DNA of 64,000 nt from Merdimmobilis hominis (GTDB lineage: Bacteria > Bacillota > Clostridia > Oscillospirales > Ruminococcaceae). Below are positions 51,660 through 60,579 of the stretch, piece after piece. How positions within the stretch are numbered: the first letter of the stretch is position 1; each line of letters begins with the position of its first letter. The position numbers and the translations under genes were made by a program. The stretch is taken from NCBI RefSeq assembly GCF_900104615.1, contig NZ_LT629939.1, forward strand, positions 1,883,071 through 1,947,070, read 5' to 3'. Below the pieces are notes generated by a model, which saw only the letters and a program-made list of their open reading frames with translations, was not told where the DNA came from and did not search any database.

Positions 51660-52631
51660 ATGAAAAAGGCACTTTCCCTGGTTCTGGCTGCTCTGATGGT
51701 CGCCGGTACCGCTTCTGTTGCTTTTGCTGCTACTGGTAATGTCACTTTTGCTGATGAAAAACTGGGTGTTTATGATGACAGCGATAGCGTAGTTGAGTTT
51801 GACAAGGAAATCAGAAAAGGCGATAAAGTCTGCATTAAGCTGGATAATACCTTTGACACTGATGATGAAAAGAAAGAAATGGATAAAGTCAAGGTCAAAG
51901 TTGACTACAGAAGCGGTGCAGAGCTGGTTGAGAAGGTCGATATCGAGTACCTGAAATCTAAAGACACTGACAAGTACGGCTACTATGTGACCATCGACAC
52001 CAAGAAGTCCTCTGATGTTAAGCTGAGTGACCTGGTTGCCAACGTTAAAGTTTACAGAACTTCTCCCAACAATCCCTATGACGAGATGCAGATCGACTTC
52101 AGCACCGTTGGTTATGATAAAGTAACCTGGACTGAAGATAGCGAGATGATCGTTTACGGCAAAAAAGACGGCGAGTACATTGATCCTGTTGTCAAATTTA
52201 AAGACATTGAGGATACTGTTACCATCACCTTCGATGGCGTTGGTGAGTACGAGATCAATGTGAAAGACCAGAACAATCTGTTCCTGGGCTTCAACACCGA
52301 TGTTGTCAGCGAGATCAACGACAAGTATGACTACGCTGAGCTGGAGTTTGTAAACTTCCCCGGTGAGCCTGCTTTCTATAGAACTGGCCTGTTCTATCTG
52401 TACGCTGACGATGCTGAGAGCTTTGTCTACGCTCTGAACGACGGCAAGCTGGAAGCCATTAAAGCTACTTACGATGAAGAGTACGATGCTTACAAATTTG
52501 CTCTGAGACAGTTCCCCGAGTCTCTGATCATCTCCGACACCGAGCTGGAGATCGTCAACGACAGCACCGATACCGAGGGCGAGACCACTCCTTCCGATAC
52601 TGTGAAACCCAACCCCGGCACCGGCAGATAA
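51660..52631 (+). CDS. Secreted surface-family protein 3, no anchor
   Basis: A 323-residue precursor with signal peptide MKKALSLVLAALMVAG and cleavage near AFAA. The family block is present (VNFPGEPAFYRTGLFYLYADD, then RQFPESLIISDTELEI). It ends NPGTGR directly before the stop. Unlike paralog 2, the sequence after the stop encodes no hydrophobic tail. It therefore keeps the sorting motif remnant but cannot be sorted in the usual way. Strongly acidic throughout. GGAGG 7-8 nt before the ATG. It is also shorter than paralogs 1 and 2 by ~110 residues. Confidence 0.8.
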   Translation: MKKALSLVLAALMVAGTASVAFAATGNVTFADEKLGVYDDSDSVVEFDKEIRKGDKVCIKLDNTFDTDDEKKEMDKVKVKVDYRSGAELVEKVDIEYLKSKDTDKYGYYVTIDTKKSSDVKLSDLVANVKVYRTSPNNPYDEMQIDFSTVGYDKVTWTEDSEMIVYGKKDGEYIDPVVKFKDIEDTVTITFDGVGEYEINVKDQNNLFLGFNTDVVSEINDKYDYAELEFVNFPGEPAFYRTGLFYLYADDAESFVYALNDGKLEAIKATYDEEYDAYKFALRQFPESLIISDTELEIVNDSTDTEGETTPSDTVKPNPGTGR

Positions 52632-52674
52632 TCTTTTCGCTACACTCGTAAAGGTTTCTTCCAAAACATGATCA

Positions 52675-52704
52675 AACCCGCCTCCTCTCCAGGGCGGGTT
52701 TTTT
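52675..52704 (+). terminator. Terminator after surface protein 3
   Basis: AACCCGCC and GGCGGGTT, then TTTT. Confidence 0.85.
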
Positions 52705-52732
52705 CATATCTTGCGGCCTGCTGTTACCAATT

Positions 52733-52792
52733 TGTAATATCTCTGTAAAATTTTGCTTGGGGGTTCCCTTTCTGTAAAAGATCGGGTATAAT
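52733..52792 (+). promoter_or_regulatory. Promoter, surface protein 4
   Basis: TATAAT (52787-52792) with a poor TTCCCT (52764-52769) 17 nt upstream. An inverted version of the motif, TGTAAT and TGTAAA in 11-bp phase (52733-52749), lies upstream. It is weaker than the other four. Confidence 0.6.
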
Positions 52793-52831
52793 AAAGGTAA
52801 TCTGATCCAGCAATTTTAGGAGGAGTTAACC

Positions 52832-54037
52832 ATGAAAAAGCTATTGGCGGCTCTTATGGCTGCGGCTCTGGCCATGGGAATGGCGCTGCCTGCCTTTGCA
52901 GAAGAAAACGCTATCATTGATGAAGTGGATATGAATAACAACGATGATGCTTACTACTATCTGCCCGGTAAAACTTATAAATTTAACTTGGAATCCGGCG
53001 GCTATGAATTGGATTCTGAGTTCTACGAATATTTTCGTACATCCCTCAAGATTTTGGAGGGTAAGCAATATATTGAAAAATGTGACATCGAAAAACAGCG
53101 AGATGGCACGTATGATTTAGTATTTAAAGCCAAAAAAGGGCTGTCTTATACAGAACCAAAATTGATTAAAATTCAGATCAATGCTAAGGAAAAACGCAAT
53201 AGCGACAACCGGGGTGAAGAACTCGCAGAAGGGGAGACCTACTTAGAGTTTGAAGTCGGCTATAATGACACGGCTTATGTCTCTGATGAGGTCTATTATG
53301 TGAACCCGGAAGAGCCTATCATTGAATTTGGCAGCAATTTGGATAAATGCACTCTGATTTTTGATTATAAATCAGAGTATACTGTCCGTCTGGATGAAAA
53401 GCTTTCCTTCAACATCCTCTCTTCCACTGAACCAGTCGAATGGGTGGAGGAAGAATACGGCGATGATGCGGATTTGACCTACATCTCCTTTTACGCCAAA
53501 CCCACCTTTGAAGACGCCAAGGGTAAATTCCGGATTTACGCCCCTGGTGCCAAATACGCCTATGAGATCACTAGCAAAGGCTTGGTAGAGCTAGATACCA
53601 CCAAAGTCAAAGAGAATTACCTGGAATTCACCACCAAACAGTTGACTTCCTATGTTGCTTCGGACAAAAAACTGGATAGTTCGGTTTCACCCAGCGGTAG
53701 TTCCAGCAGCAAAGCATCTTCTACCTCCAGCAGCAGTACACCAGCTTCAAGCGGTTCCAGCAGCATAGCGTCCTCTAGTTCTTCTGCAGGGACACCTAGC
53801 CCTGCCCCTTCGGGGAAGCCCAACCCCAACACCGGGGTCGGTGCCTTGTATAGACAGATTCACCAGTGTATGCAGATGTGTGTAGAGAACTGTGAGAGTT
53901 GTCCCATGTGGGGAATCGATTGCCCTGTAGAGGGTTCCTACGGTAGGCAAGCTCGTCTGCGTGCAGGAAACGGCGTGGCCCCCGCCTTTGCGGGAGCAGG
54001 TTGCCGGGTGGAATCCCGTCACTGCGGATGCAGATAG
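52832..54037 (+). CDS. Secreted surface-family protein 4 with replaced C-terminus
   Basis: A 401-residue frame with signal peptide (LAALMAAALAMGMALPAFA) and the family block (ISFYAKPTFEDAKGKFRIYA, KQLTSYVASDKKL), a Ser-rich linker and KPNPNTGVGA. In paralog 5 the same GVGA leads into the anchor helix. Here, from ~53845, it switches to LYRQIHQCMQMCVENCESC and a Cys/Arg-rich tail with eight cysteines. That is unlike any sorting signal. The tail DNA contains several short GC hairpins and looks imported. Secretion is expected; anchoring is not. Confidence 0.75.
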   Translation: MKKLLAALMAAALAMGMALPAFAEENAIIDEVDMNNNDDAYYYLPGKTYKFNLESGGYELDSEFYEYFRTSLKILEGKQYIEKCDIEKQRDGTYDLVFKAKKGLSYTEPKLIKIQINAKEKRNSDNRGEELAEGETYLEFEVGYNDTAYVSDEVYYVNPEEPIIEFGSNLDKCTLIFDYKSEYTVRLDEKLSFNILSSTEPVEWVEEEYGDDADLTYISFYAKPTFEDAKGKFRIYAPGAKYAYEITSKGLVELDTTKVKENYLEFTTKQLTSYVASDKKLDSSVSPSGSSSSKASSTSSSSTPASSGSSSIASSSSSAGTPSPAPSGKPNPNTGVGALYRQIHQCMQMCVENCESCPMWGIDCPVEGSYGRQARLRAGNGVAPAFAGAGCRVESRHCGCR

Positions 54038-54059
54038 GCGCTTCGCAAACTTTGATTTT

Positions 54060-54092
54060 AAACCGCCTCGGCCTTCGGGCACGGGGCGGTTT
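54060..54092 (+). terminator. Terminator after surface protein 4
   Basis: AAACCGCC and GGCGGTTT enclose a GC-rich loop. Confidence 0.7.
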
Positions 54093-54187
54093 TCCTGTTG
54101 AATATGGCGTTTCTTTGATGGGATAAGAGAAAATAGAGGAATCTGTTTCCTGATAGATTTCATTATTATTACATTTTGTTACTATAA

Positions 54188-54240
54188 TTACAAAATGGCA
54201 ACAAAAACCTGTTGCAATCCTCCTGGCATGCCCCTATAAT
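54188..54240 (+). promoter_or_regulatory. Promoter and upstream motif, surface protein 5
   Basis: TTGCAA (54212-54217), 17 nt, TATAAT (54235-54240). TTACAA at 54188-54193 starts 24 nt before the -35, with further TTAC units at 54169 and 54179. Confidence 0.75.
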
Positions 54241-54286
54241 AGAACTCGAGCAAGACGCTCACCAAAAAACAGGAGGTATTTACACT

Positions 54287-55426
54287 ATGAAAAAAGCAAT
54301 GGCGTTGCTGCTTGCAATGGTTACTGCAATGAGCTTTGCAACCACTGCTATGGCAGACACAGCTTCGACTGCTTCGGATAATGACAAAGAGATCATTGGC
54401 ATTGTTCTGGAAAAGGATGAGGATGGCATCGCATTGGAAAGCGGCACCCTTCTCACCCCCGGCAAAGAGTACAAATTCCCCATCTATGTCAAAGAAGAAG
54501 GGAATAAAACCTCTCCCTTGACGGAAGATGACCTGAAGTCCTACAACCTTCGCTTGGAGCATGAGGAAGGCAAATCCAGCCTCGACTCCTTCAAAGTTGT
54601 CAAAGAGGGCGACAAAAACTACCTGGAAGTCAAGGTAAAAGCTGGCTGGCCCACCAAACAGACCGAAGTTTCCTACCGGATGAAATTGGTTGGCAGACGC
54701 GCTGGTATGGAGTCTGTAGAAGCCCTGGACATCAACTTTCTCACCGGCTATGAGTTCGCTTCCGATTCTATGGTAAGCAGCTTGGGCGAAGATGACTACA
54801 TCACCGCAGATCCTAATGCCCCTGTGTTCACCAAAGAGCAGCTGGAGCGGATTGCCAGCGTCAACAACTACAAAAAGGTGACCTTTGCCAACGGCAGCTG
54901 GACCTTCCAGACCAGCATCAACGACATGGATTCCATCAACATGCTCAACAATGAGAATGCCATCAAAGAAATCATCTCCGCTTACCCGGACAACGATTTC
55001 AAATTCATCACCTTCCCCGCTGGCACCAAATTCCCTGGGAAAGGCACCTTGACCGTGGACGTCTCCGATCTGGAGGCTGGTTTCAAAGGCAACTACTATG
55101 TGTACCGTTACCTGAATGGCAAGCTGACAAAACTGGATGCTTCCTTTGTGGAAGAGGATGAGACCCTGGTTCTTGAAACCAACACCCTGGGCCGCTTCGT
55201 GATCACCGACAAGGAGATCAAAGACGGTTCCACCGTAGTAGAGGGCATGGAGCCCAGCAGCTCTGAGACCTCTTCTAACTCCTCTAGCAGCGAGAATGGT
55301 TCCAACAACTCCGGAAACAGCGGCAAGCCCAACCCCGAGACTGGTGTGGGCGCAAGTGCTGCTATCGCCACCGCTGTCATCGCCATCTCTGGCGCGGCTC
55401 TGGCTTTGAGCAAAAAATCCAGATAA
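54287..55426 (+). CDS. Secreted, sortase-anchored surface protein 5
   Basis: A 379-residue precursor. Signal peptide AMALLLAMVTAMSFATTAMA. The family block is more divergent here (KFITFPAGTKFPGKGTLTVD, NTLGRFVITDKEI). It ends with a complete sorting signal: NPETG, a hydrophobic stretch (AAIATAVIAISGAALAL) and SKKSR. I chose ATG 54287 with AGGAGG 8 nt upstream; the open frame starts 25 codons earlier but that part lacks a start with a ribosome site and precedes the signal peptide. Confidence 0.8.
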   Translation: MKKAMALLLAMVTAMSFATTAMADTASTASDNDKEIIGIVLEKDEDGIALESGTLLTPGKEYKFPIYVKEEGNKTSPLTEDDLKSYNLRLEHEEGKSSLDSFKVVKEGDKNYLEVKVKAGWPTKQTEVSYRMKLVGRRAGMESVEALDINFLTGYEFASDSMVSSLGEDDYITADPNAPVFTKEQLERIASVNNYKKVTFANGSWTFQTSINDMDSINMLNNENAIKEIISAYPDNDFKFITFPAGTKFPGKGTLTVDVSDLEAGFKGNYYVYRYLNGKLTKLDASFVEEDETLVLETNTLGRFVITDKEIKDGSTVVEGMEPSSSETSSNSSSSENGSNNSGNSGKPNPETGVGASAAIATAVIAISGAALALSKKSR

Positions 55427-55469
55427 GGATAACACCCAATCCATTGGCTTGAGCGTCAAAAAATGAAAC

Positions 55470-55509
55470 GCGCGGCAGTTCCGGTTGGAACTGCCGCGCA
55501 TCTTTTTTT
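55470..55509 (+). terminator. Terminator after surface protein 5
   Basis: GCGCGGCAGTTCC, GGTT, GGAACTGCCGCGC and TTTTTTT: a 13-bp perfect stem. Confidence 0.92.
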
Positions 55510-55606
55510 GACAATGAAAGAGAACTTTGGCTGAGGGGGAGAGAAGGCTAAGCCCTCTACACAAGGAGGAAGGAGAGAAGAGGGGCACTGCAAGACCGGT
55601 GCTGCC

Positions 55607-56683
55607 TTATTCCTCCAGTCCGTAGACGTCCCGGTAGACCGCAGCCTTGAGCAGGCCGAAATCCATCTCCTCCAAGGGATCGGGGTAGGTCATCAGCATC
55701 AAGGGCATAAAGGGAAATTGAGGCTGCAAAGACGGTTGCAAGTAGGGCTGGGTACAGAGGTGGAACCCATGCCGTTGGTAAAAGCCGATCCGGCGGCGGG
55801 CCATCTCCCCATTTTCCGGAGGTTCCACCTCCAGGACAATGGGCTGCCCCTCTCCGGCGGCGACCGCATCGAGGAATTTCCCCCCTAAACCGCTGCCTCT
55901 CTGGGCCCCATCCACTGCCAGATGTTCCACAAAGGTGTAGCCATCCAACCGCCAGATGGCCATAAAGGCGATGATCTGGCCGGAGCTATCCCGGTGGAGC
56001 AGCAGATGGTAACAATCCTTATTCAGGAGAGCCTTTTGGCCGGCATAATCCCGGCGCTCGGAAGCGGGGAAGGAAGCGTCCATCAGCCCCCAGACCCGTT
56101 CAAAATCTTCCGGGGAGATGGGGTTCTGGGTGGAGTGGATCTCAAAGGGGAAGGGGGGATCGGGGAAGAATGCGCCGGCATAATGGACGGTTCCGGCTGC
56201 ATTTTTTAGCCCGTCTTCCCGCAGGGACAAGGCCATAAAATTGGCATCCTCCACCGGGAAGGGGCAGAGAATCCCAAATCGGGAAGCGGGAACGAACCCA
56301 AACCGGGGGTAATAGGCAGCGTGCCCCAGCACCACAATCCCGTCAAACCCCTCTAGGGCGGCCTGGGAGATGGCTTGCTGAATGAGCTTGGATCCAATAC
56401 CCTTTCCTTGGTAAGAGGGCAGCACAGCCACTGGGGCCAGAGCTAAGGCTTTGCAGGGACTGTCGCCGATGGTGAGGCGGGTGAGCATACAGTGACCCAC
56501 GATCTGCGCCCCATCCAAGGCAACAAGGGCAAGGCTTGGAAGGTAGGCGGGATCTTGCCGCAGGCGTTCCACCAAGTTGTGTTCATCCCCATCGCTGTGC
56601 TGTGCCTGTTCAAAGGCGGCATAGACCACCTGGCGGATGGCTTTAAAGTCCTGGGGGGATTCGGGCCGGATGAGAAGATTCAT
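55607..56683 (-). CDS. Double-GNAT acetyltransferase
   Basis: A 358-residue protein with two GNAT domains. The first (~1-165) has the acetyl-CoA loop LPSYQGKGIGSKLIQQ and resembles YhbS-type enzymes (LGHAAYYPRFGF). The second (~175-340) has AVDGAQRGSGLGGKFL and GFYQRHGFHLC. Each domain looks complete. Substrates are unknown. Separated by 70 nt from the LysR gene upstream on the same strand, so the two may be cotranscribed. Confidence 0.85.
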   Translation of the reverse strand: MNLLIRPESPQDFKAIRQVVYAAFEQAQHSDGDEHNLVERLRQDPAYLPSLALVALDGAQIVGHCMLTRLTIGDSPCKALALAPVAVLPSYQGKGIGSKLIQQAISQAALEGFDGIVVLGHAAYYPRFGFVPASRFGILCPFPVEDANFMALSLREDGLKNAAGTVHYAGAFFPDPPFPFEIHSTQNPISPEDFERVWGLMDASFPASERRDYAGQKALLNKDCYHLLLHRDSSGQIIAFMAIWRLDGYTFVEHLAVDGAQRGSGLGGKFLDAVAAGEGQPIVLEVEPPENGEMARRRIGFYQRHGFHLCTQPYLQPSLQPQFPFMPLMLMTYPDPLEEMDFGLLKAAVYRDVYGLEE

Positions 56684-56753
56684 AATGAGATTCCTCCTGG
56701 TAAAGTTGATTTCGCAGCTTTGCAGGCCTCTTAGGGTTCATTCCTGCATGGGG

Positions 56754-57653
56754 CTACAGCAGCGATTTGTTTTCTAGCACCAATTGGGAGAAAAAGCGCA
56801 TGGGTTTGGTGAGGTACGCATATTTTTTGTGGATCAGGTACAACTCCTGAAAGAGGGGGTCTGCCAGAGAGGCATAACAGATGCCAGAGGAGCCATAGGT
56901 GTCATCTTGGGGGCAGAACCCGATTGCAACGCCGGAATTTGCCAAGTTGAGGATGGAGAAGGCATTTGGGGCTTCAGCTGCCACTTTGGGGACAAAGTGA
57001 TGCTGCTGGAAATACCGGTCCAGCCGCATCCGCAGGACAGTTGTATTGCCTGGCAGAATGAAAAATTCTTCTTCCAGCCGCTGGATGGGGATAGAGGGGA
57101 GCTCCCCAGGGGCGCTGCTTTCAAAGGTGGAGAGAGGGTTGCTTTTGGGGATGGCCAACAGGATTTCTTCTTGTTTGAGCATGGCATATTCCAGTGAAGG
57201 CTGCTGATCCGCAATGGGAAGTATACAAAAATCCAGCCTTCCTTCCCGCATCATGCCAAGGATTTCCAGGGATGAGCCCTCGAGGACATTCACCGTGCAC
57301 TCTGGGTAATGGCTATACAGCTGGGGGAGGATTTTGCTCAGAAAGTGCAGGGATCTCCCACCCATCAAGCCTACGCTGAACAAAGCGCGCTCGTTGGCGC
57401 AGATGTCTTCGATTTCTCGATACATTTTGTTGTTGATTGCCACTATCTTCCGCACCCCTTTTAGGTAAACTTCCCCCGCCGGGGTCAGTGACAACGTCTT
57501 GTCCCGGTAGAAGAGAGGGGTTCCCACACTGGATTCCAGCTTCCGCAGGTAGCTGCTCAATGTGGGCTGAGAGAGATAGAGCCGCTTTGCAGCTTTTGAA
57601 ATGCTTTTCTCCTCGGCAATGGCAATAAAATAATGAGCTGTCTTCATATCCAT
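56754..57653 (-). CDS. LysR-family transcriptional regulator
   Basis: A 299-residue regulator: winged helix (MKTAHYFIAIAEEKSISKAAKRL, SQPTLSSYLRKLESSVG) and an effector-binding domain (LSVGLMGGRSLHFL-like start). An internal Met two codons downstream is an alternative start. Its target is uncertain: the double-GNAT gene is downstream on the same strand, and no divergent gene lies upstream. The gap 57654-57908 has no gene. Confidence 0.85.
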   Translation of the reverse strand: MDMKTAHYFIAIAEEKSISKAAKRLYLSQPTLSSYLRKLESSVGTPLFYRDKTLSLTPAGEVYLKGVRKIVAINNKMYREIEDICANERALFSVGLMGGRSLHFLSKILPQLYSHYPECTVNVLEGSSLEILGMMREGRLDFCILPIADQQPSLEYAMLKQEEILLAIPKSNPLSTFESSAPGELPSIPIQRLEEEFFILPGNTTVLRMRLDRYFQQHHFVPKVAAEAPNAFSILNLANSGVAIGFCPQDDTYGSSGICYASLADPLFQELYLIHKKYAYLTKPMRFFSQLVLENKSLL

Positions 57654-57908
57654 AGAAAAAAATCATTCCTTTCTGCAAATCGTCTGGAAGAGGGAATCTC
57701 CCAGTGGCTGCCTGCTTGTAAAGCGGTCTTCTTTTTCCTATTATAATTTTTCCAGAGGGGAAAATCAAATTTTATTAATGGCCATTGGCAGGGGCCACGC
57801 TGGCAGAGGTGATTGGCCCCTGAAGGCGTGGGGAAAAAGCCGAAGATTGCGGAGGAGGCCCCCCTCATCTATCTTCCCCTGGATATGCAGATAAAAAGCC
57901 GAAGCATA

Positions 57909-57947
57909 AAAAGAGGGCCCCCTCCAACGGGAGGGGGCCCTCTTTTT
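57909..57947. terminator. Strong terminator after the sortase gene
   Basis: GAGGGCCCCCTCC, AACG, GGAGGGGGCCCTC with A and T tracts on both sides. Confidence 0.92.
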
Positions 57948-57954
57948 ATGCTGT

Positions 57955-58797
57955 TTAGTTGAAGTTGGGAGCCTTGGGGTTGGGGTTCTTGGTCACGTTG
58001 ACGGTGTCCTTGATCTCTTCGCCAGCTCTCAACAGACGGGCCTGCACCACAAAGCGCTGATTGGTGTTGCTGGGGCCACCGAATTTGTAAGTACAGGTGG
58101 AAAGGGTCAGAATCTTGTCGCCGGTGTTGACATCTACATCGTAGTTCAGCTCGCTTCTCAGCCGGGCCTCTTTGATGATGTTGTCAAAGGTGGCAGTGTC
58201 GGGGTTTTCCAGATGGTACTGGAAGCCGGTGTCGGTGTAGAAGACCGCATACACCTGGAAGACCATGTCATCCTCGGGGGTGGAGAAGTAGATGTAGGGG
58301 TTCTTGGAAGCCCAATCCACATCCAGGTAGTGCATCAGCTGGGCAAATTTTAGGCCGTTGGCTTTGTCTTCCATGTTGTGGCCGTAGATGATGGTGTTCT
58401 TGGTCAGGTCGTTGCGGGTGCCGAAGGTGTTGCCGCCGTCTGCATAATAGCAGCCATACCAGTTGTATTTCTGGGTGATGTCGCGGCGCTCATAGTACAC
58501 ATTGTCGCCCACCTTTTGCAGGACTTCCGCATCGATGGTGGTGTTGGGGATGGTCAGCCAGCCAACAACATCGCTGTTTTGGGCCTGGGCAGCAGCGATT
58601 TTATCCAGGGTTTCTTTCTCTGGCTCGCTGGGGTCGCCGGGGTCCTGGGAAGGCTCTTCCACCATAGAGGAACTCTCCGAAGAAGAGCTCTCGGAAGGCT
58701 CACCGCGGTCTTTACAACCTGCAAAGGAGAAGACCATGACTGCTGCCAACAAGGCGCAGGCGAGGGATTTCAGCTTCAAAGTAGGTTTTTTGTCCAT
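57955..58797 (-). CDS. Class B-type sortase with lipoprotein signal
   Basis: A 280-residue transpeptidase. Catalytic residues by motif are H140 (IIYGHNM), C235 (LTLSTCTY) and R248 (NQRFVVQ), all in class B order. The N-terminus is unusual: a signal peptide ends in FAGC (Cys28), a lipobox, followed by a Ser/Glu-rich spacer, where sortases usually have an uncleaved membrane anchor. It starts 12 nt after pyruvate kinase and is evidently cotranscribed with it. It is the only sortase in the window and the likely enzyme for the NPxTG proteins at 48451-55426 (inference). Confidence 0.88.
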   Translation of the reverse strand: MDKKPTLKLKSLACALLAAVMVFSFAGCKDRGEPSESSSSESSSMVEEPSQDPGDPSEPEKETLDKIAAAQAQNSDVVGWLTIPNTTIDAEVLQKVGDNVYYERRDITQKYNWYGCYYADGGNTFGTRNDLTKNTIIYGHNMEDKANGLKFAQLMHYLDVDWASKNPYIYFSTPEDDMVFQVYAVFYTDTGFQYHLENPDTATFDNIIKEARLRSELNYDVDVNTGDKILTLSTCTYKFGGPSNTNQRFVVQARLLRAGEEIKDTVNVTKNPNPKAPNFN

Positions 58798-58809
58798 TGA
58801 AATGCTCCT

Positions 58810-60579
58810 TTATCCTATTGTTTTTTCCCCTGTGGGGGTAACATTGCTGACAATATTGCGTCCGGCATCGATGCATACCGCGGTTCCGCTGCGCAAAATG
58901 GAAGTCGCACCAACCGCGCCAACGATGACGGGAATATCCAGGGTCAGCCCAACAATGGCTGCATGGGAGTTGATGCCGCCGGTCTCGGTGATGATGCCGG
59001 AGGCCTTTTTGAGGAGGTCTAAAATGTTGTTGGAGGTCTGTGGAATTACCAATATATCATTTTGTTTGAAATTATTCAAGGCCTCCTGCTCATTTCGCGC
59101 TACGCACAAGGTGCCGACCTGGGAGAGCTTGTTGATACCGGTGCCGGAGACCAGCACATCCCCCACCACGTGGACTTTGAGAAGGTTGGTCGTTCCGGAG
59201 ATGCCGATGGGCACGCCAGCGGTGATGATCACCAAGTCGCCGTTGCTGATGAGACCCTCCTCCTTGGAACGCTCCACCGCGTGGGCGAACAGGTCGTCAG
59301 TGTTGTCTTTAAAATCCACCAGCACCGGCACAACGCCCCAAGACATGCTCAGGTGATAATAGGTGCTTTTGCAGGGGGTGCACCCGATGATGGGGATTTT
59401 TGGACGGAACCGGCTGCTCATCCGGGCGGTGTGGCCCGACTGGGTGACGGTGATGATGGCCGACGCCCCCAGGTCATATGCGGTGGTACAGGTGGCATGG
59501 CTGATGGCATTGGTCACATCCCCGGAGCTGTATTTATCCCGCTCGCTGTAGAAGATGCCCCGGTAGTCGATCTCTCGTTCGGTCCGCTCTGCGATGACCG
59601 CCATAGTCTTGACCGCTTCCACCGGGTATTTGCCAGAGGCAGTCTCCCCAGAAAGCATGATACAGCTGGTGCCATCGTAGATGGCGTTGGCCACATCGGT
59701 GGCTTCCGCCCGGGTGGGGCGGGGATTCTTGATCATAGAATCCAGCATTTGGGTGGCGGTGATCACCGGTTTCCCGGCGAGATAAGCCTTTTTGGTCAGC
59801 TTCTTTTGCAGGATGGGGATTTCCTCCATGGGGATCTCCACCCCCAGATCGCCCCGGGCGATCATCAGGCTATCCGACACTTTGAGGATGCTGTCGATGT
59901 TTTCAATCCCCTCGGCGTTTTCGATCTTGGCACAGATCTTCATGGTGCTGCATCCGGCTTTGTCCAGGATGTTCCGGATTTCCATCACATCCTTGGCGCT
60001 GCGCACAAAGGATGCGGCCAGGAAATCAAACCCCTGCTCCACCCCGAAGAGGATGTCCTCCCGGTCCCGGTCGCTGACGTAGGGGAGGGAAAGCCGCACG
60101 CCGGGGACATTGACCCCCTTGTGGTTGGATACCTCCCCGCCATTGATGACGGTGCAGAGGATGTCAGACCCTTTGACCTCAGACACTTTCAGTTCAATCA
60201 AACCGTCATCCAACAGGATACGGGTGCCGGGGGAAACGTCTTTATAAAGCTCCTTATGGGTGATGGCAGCGCGATGGGCGTCACCCAAAATCTCTTCGGC
60301 ACAGAGGACAAACTGGGAACCAGGGACCAAGGTGGCTTTGCCGTCTTTAAAATCCCGCAGGCGGATTTCCGGCCCTTTGGTATCCAGCATAGTGCCCACC
60401 GGGAGGCGGAGTTCTTCCCGGCATTTGCAGACCATCTGGTAGCGGGCCAGATGCTCCTCATGGGTGCCGTGGGAAAAATTGAACCGAGCCACATCCATTC
60501 CGGCCAGCATCAATTCTTTGATCTTCTCTTCCGAATCGGTGGCGGGCCCCAAAGTACACACTATTTTTGTTTTACGCAT
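58810..60579 (-). CDS. pyk: Pyruvate kinase with C-terminal PEP-utiliser domain
   Basis: 589 residues catalysing PEP plus ADP to pyruvate plus ATP. It starts RKTKIVCTLGPATDSEEKI and has ARGDLGVEIPMEEI and the ATQMLDSMIKNPRPTRAEATD substrate signature read in two halves. The allosteric domain is followed by a ~80-residue mobile PEP-utiliser-like domain (GIITETGGINSHAAIVG), as in Bacillus-type pyruvate kinases. I chose ATG 60579 with GGAGAG 8 nt upstream. It heads an operon with the sortase, an odd pairing. Confidence 0.95.
   Translation of the reverse strand: MRKTKIVCTLGPATDSEEKIKELMLAGMDVARFNFSHGTHEEHLARYQMVCKCREELRLPVGTMLDTKGPEIRLRDFKDGKATLVPGSQFVLCAEEILGDAHRAAITHKELYKDVSPGTRILLDDGLIELKVSEVKGSDILCTVINGGEVSNHKGVNVPGVRLSLPYVSDRDREDILFGVEQGFDFLAASFVRSAKDVMEIRNILDKAGCSTMKICAKIENAEGIENIDSILKVSDSLMIARGDLGVEIPMEEIPILQKKLTKKAYLAGKPVITATQMLDSMIKNPRPTRAEATDVANAIYDGTSCIMLSGETASGKYPVEAVKTMAVIAERTEREIDYRGIFYSERDKYSSGDVTNAISHATCTTAYDLGASAIITVTQSGHTARMSSRFRPKIPIIGCTPCKSTYYHLSMSWGVVPVLVDFKDNTDDLFAHAVERSKEEGLISNGDLVIITAGVPIGISGTTNLLKVHVVGDVLVSGTGINKLSQVGTLCVARNEQEALNNFKQNDILVIPQTSNNILDLLKKASGIITETGGINSHAAIVGLTLDIPVIVGAVGATSILRSGTAVCIDAGRNIVSNVTPTGEKTIG

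Noticed and set aside
53841-54037. Cobalamin-type or other riboswitch in the tail of surface protein 4
   Set aside because: Some local hairpins resemble riboswitch arms, but I cannot match the conserved core of any class I know, and it would lie inside a coding frame. Kept only as an unexplained segment.
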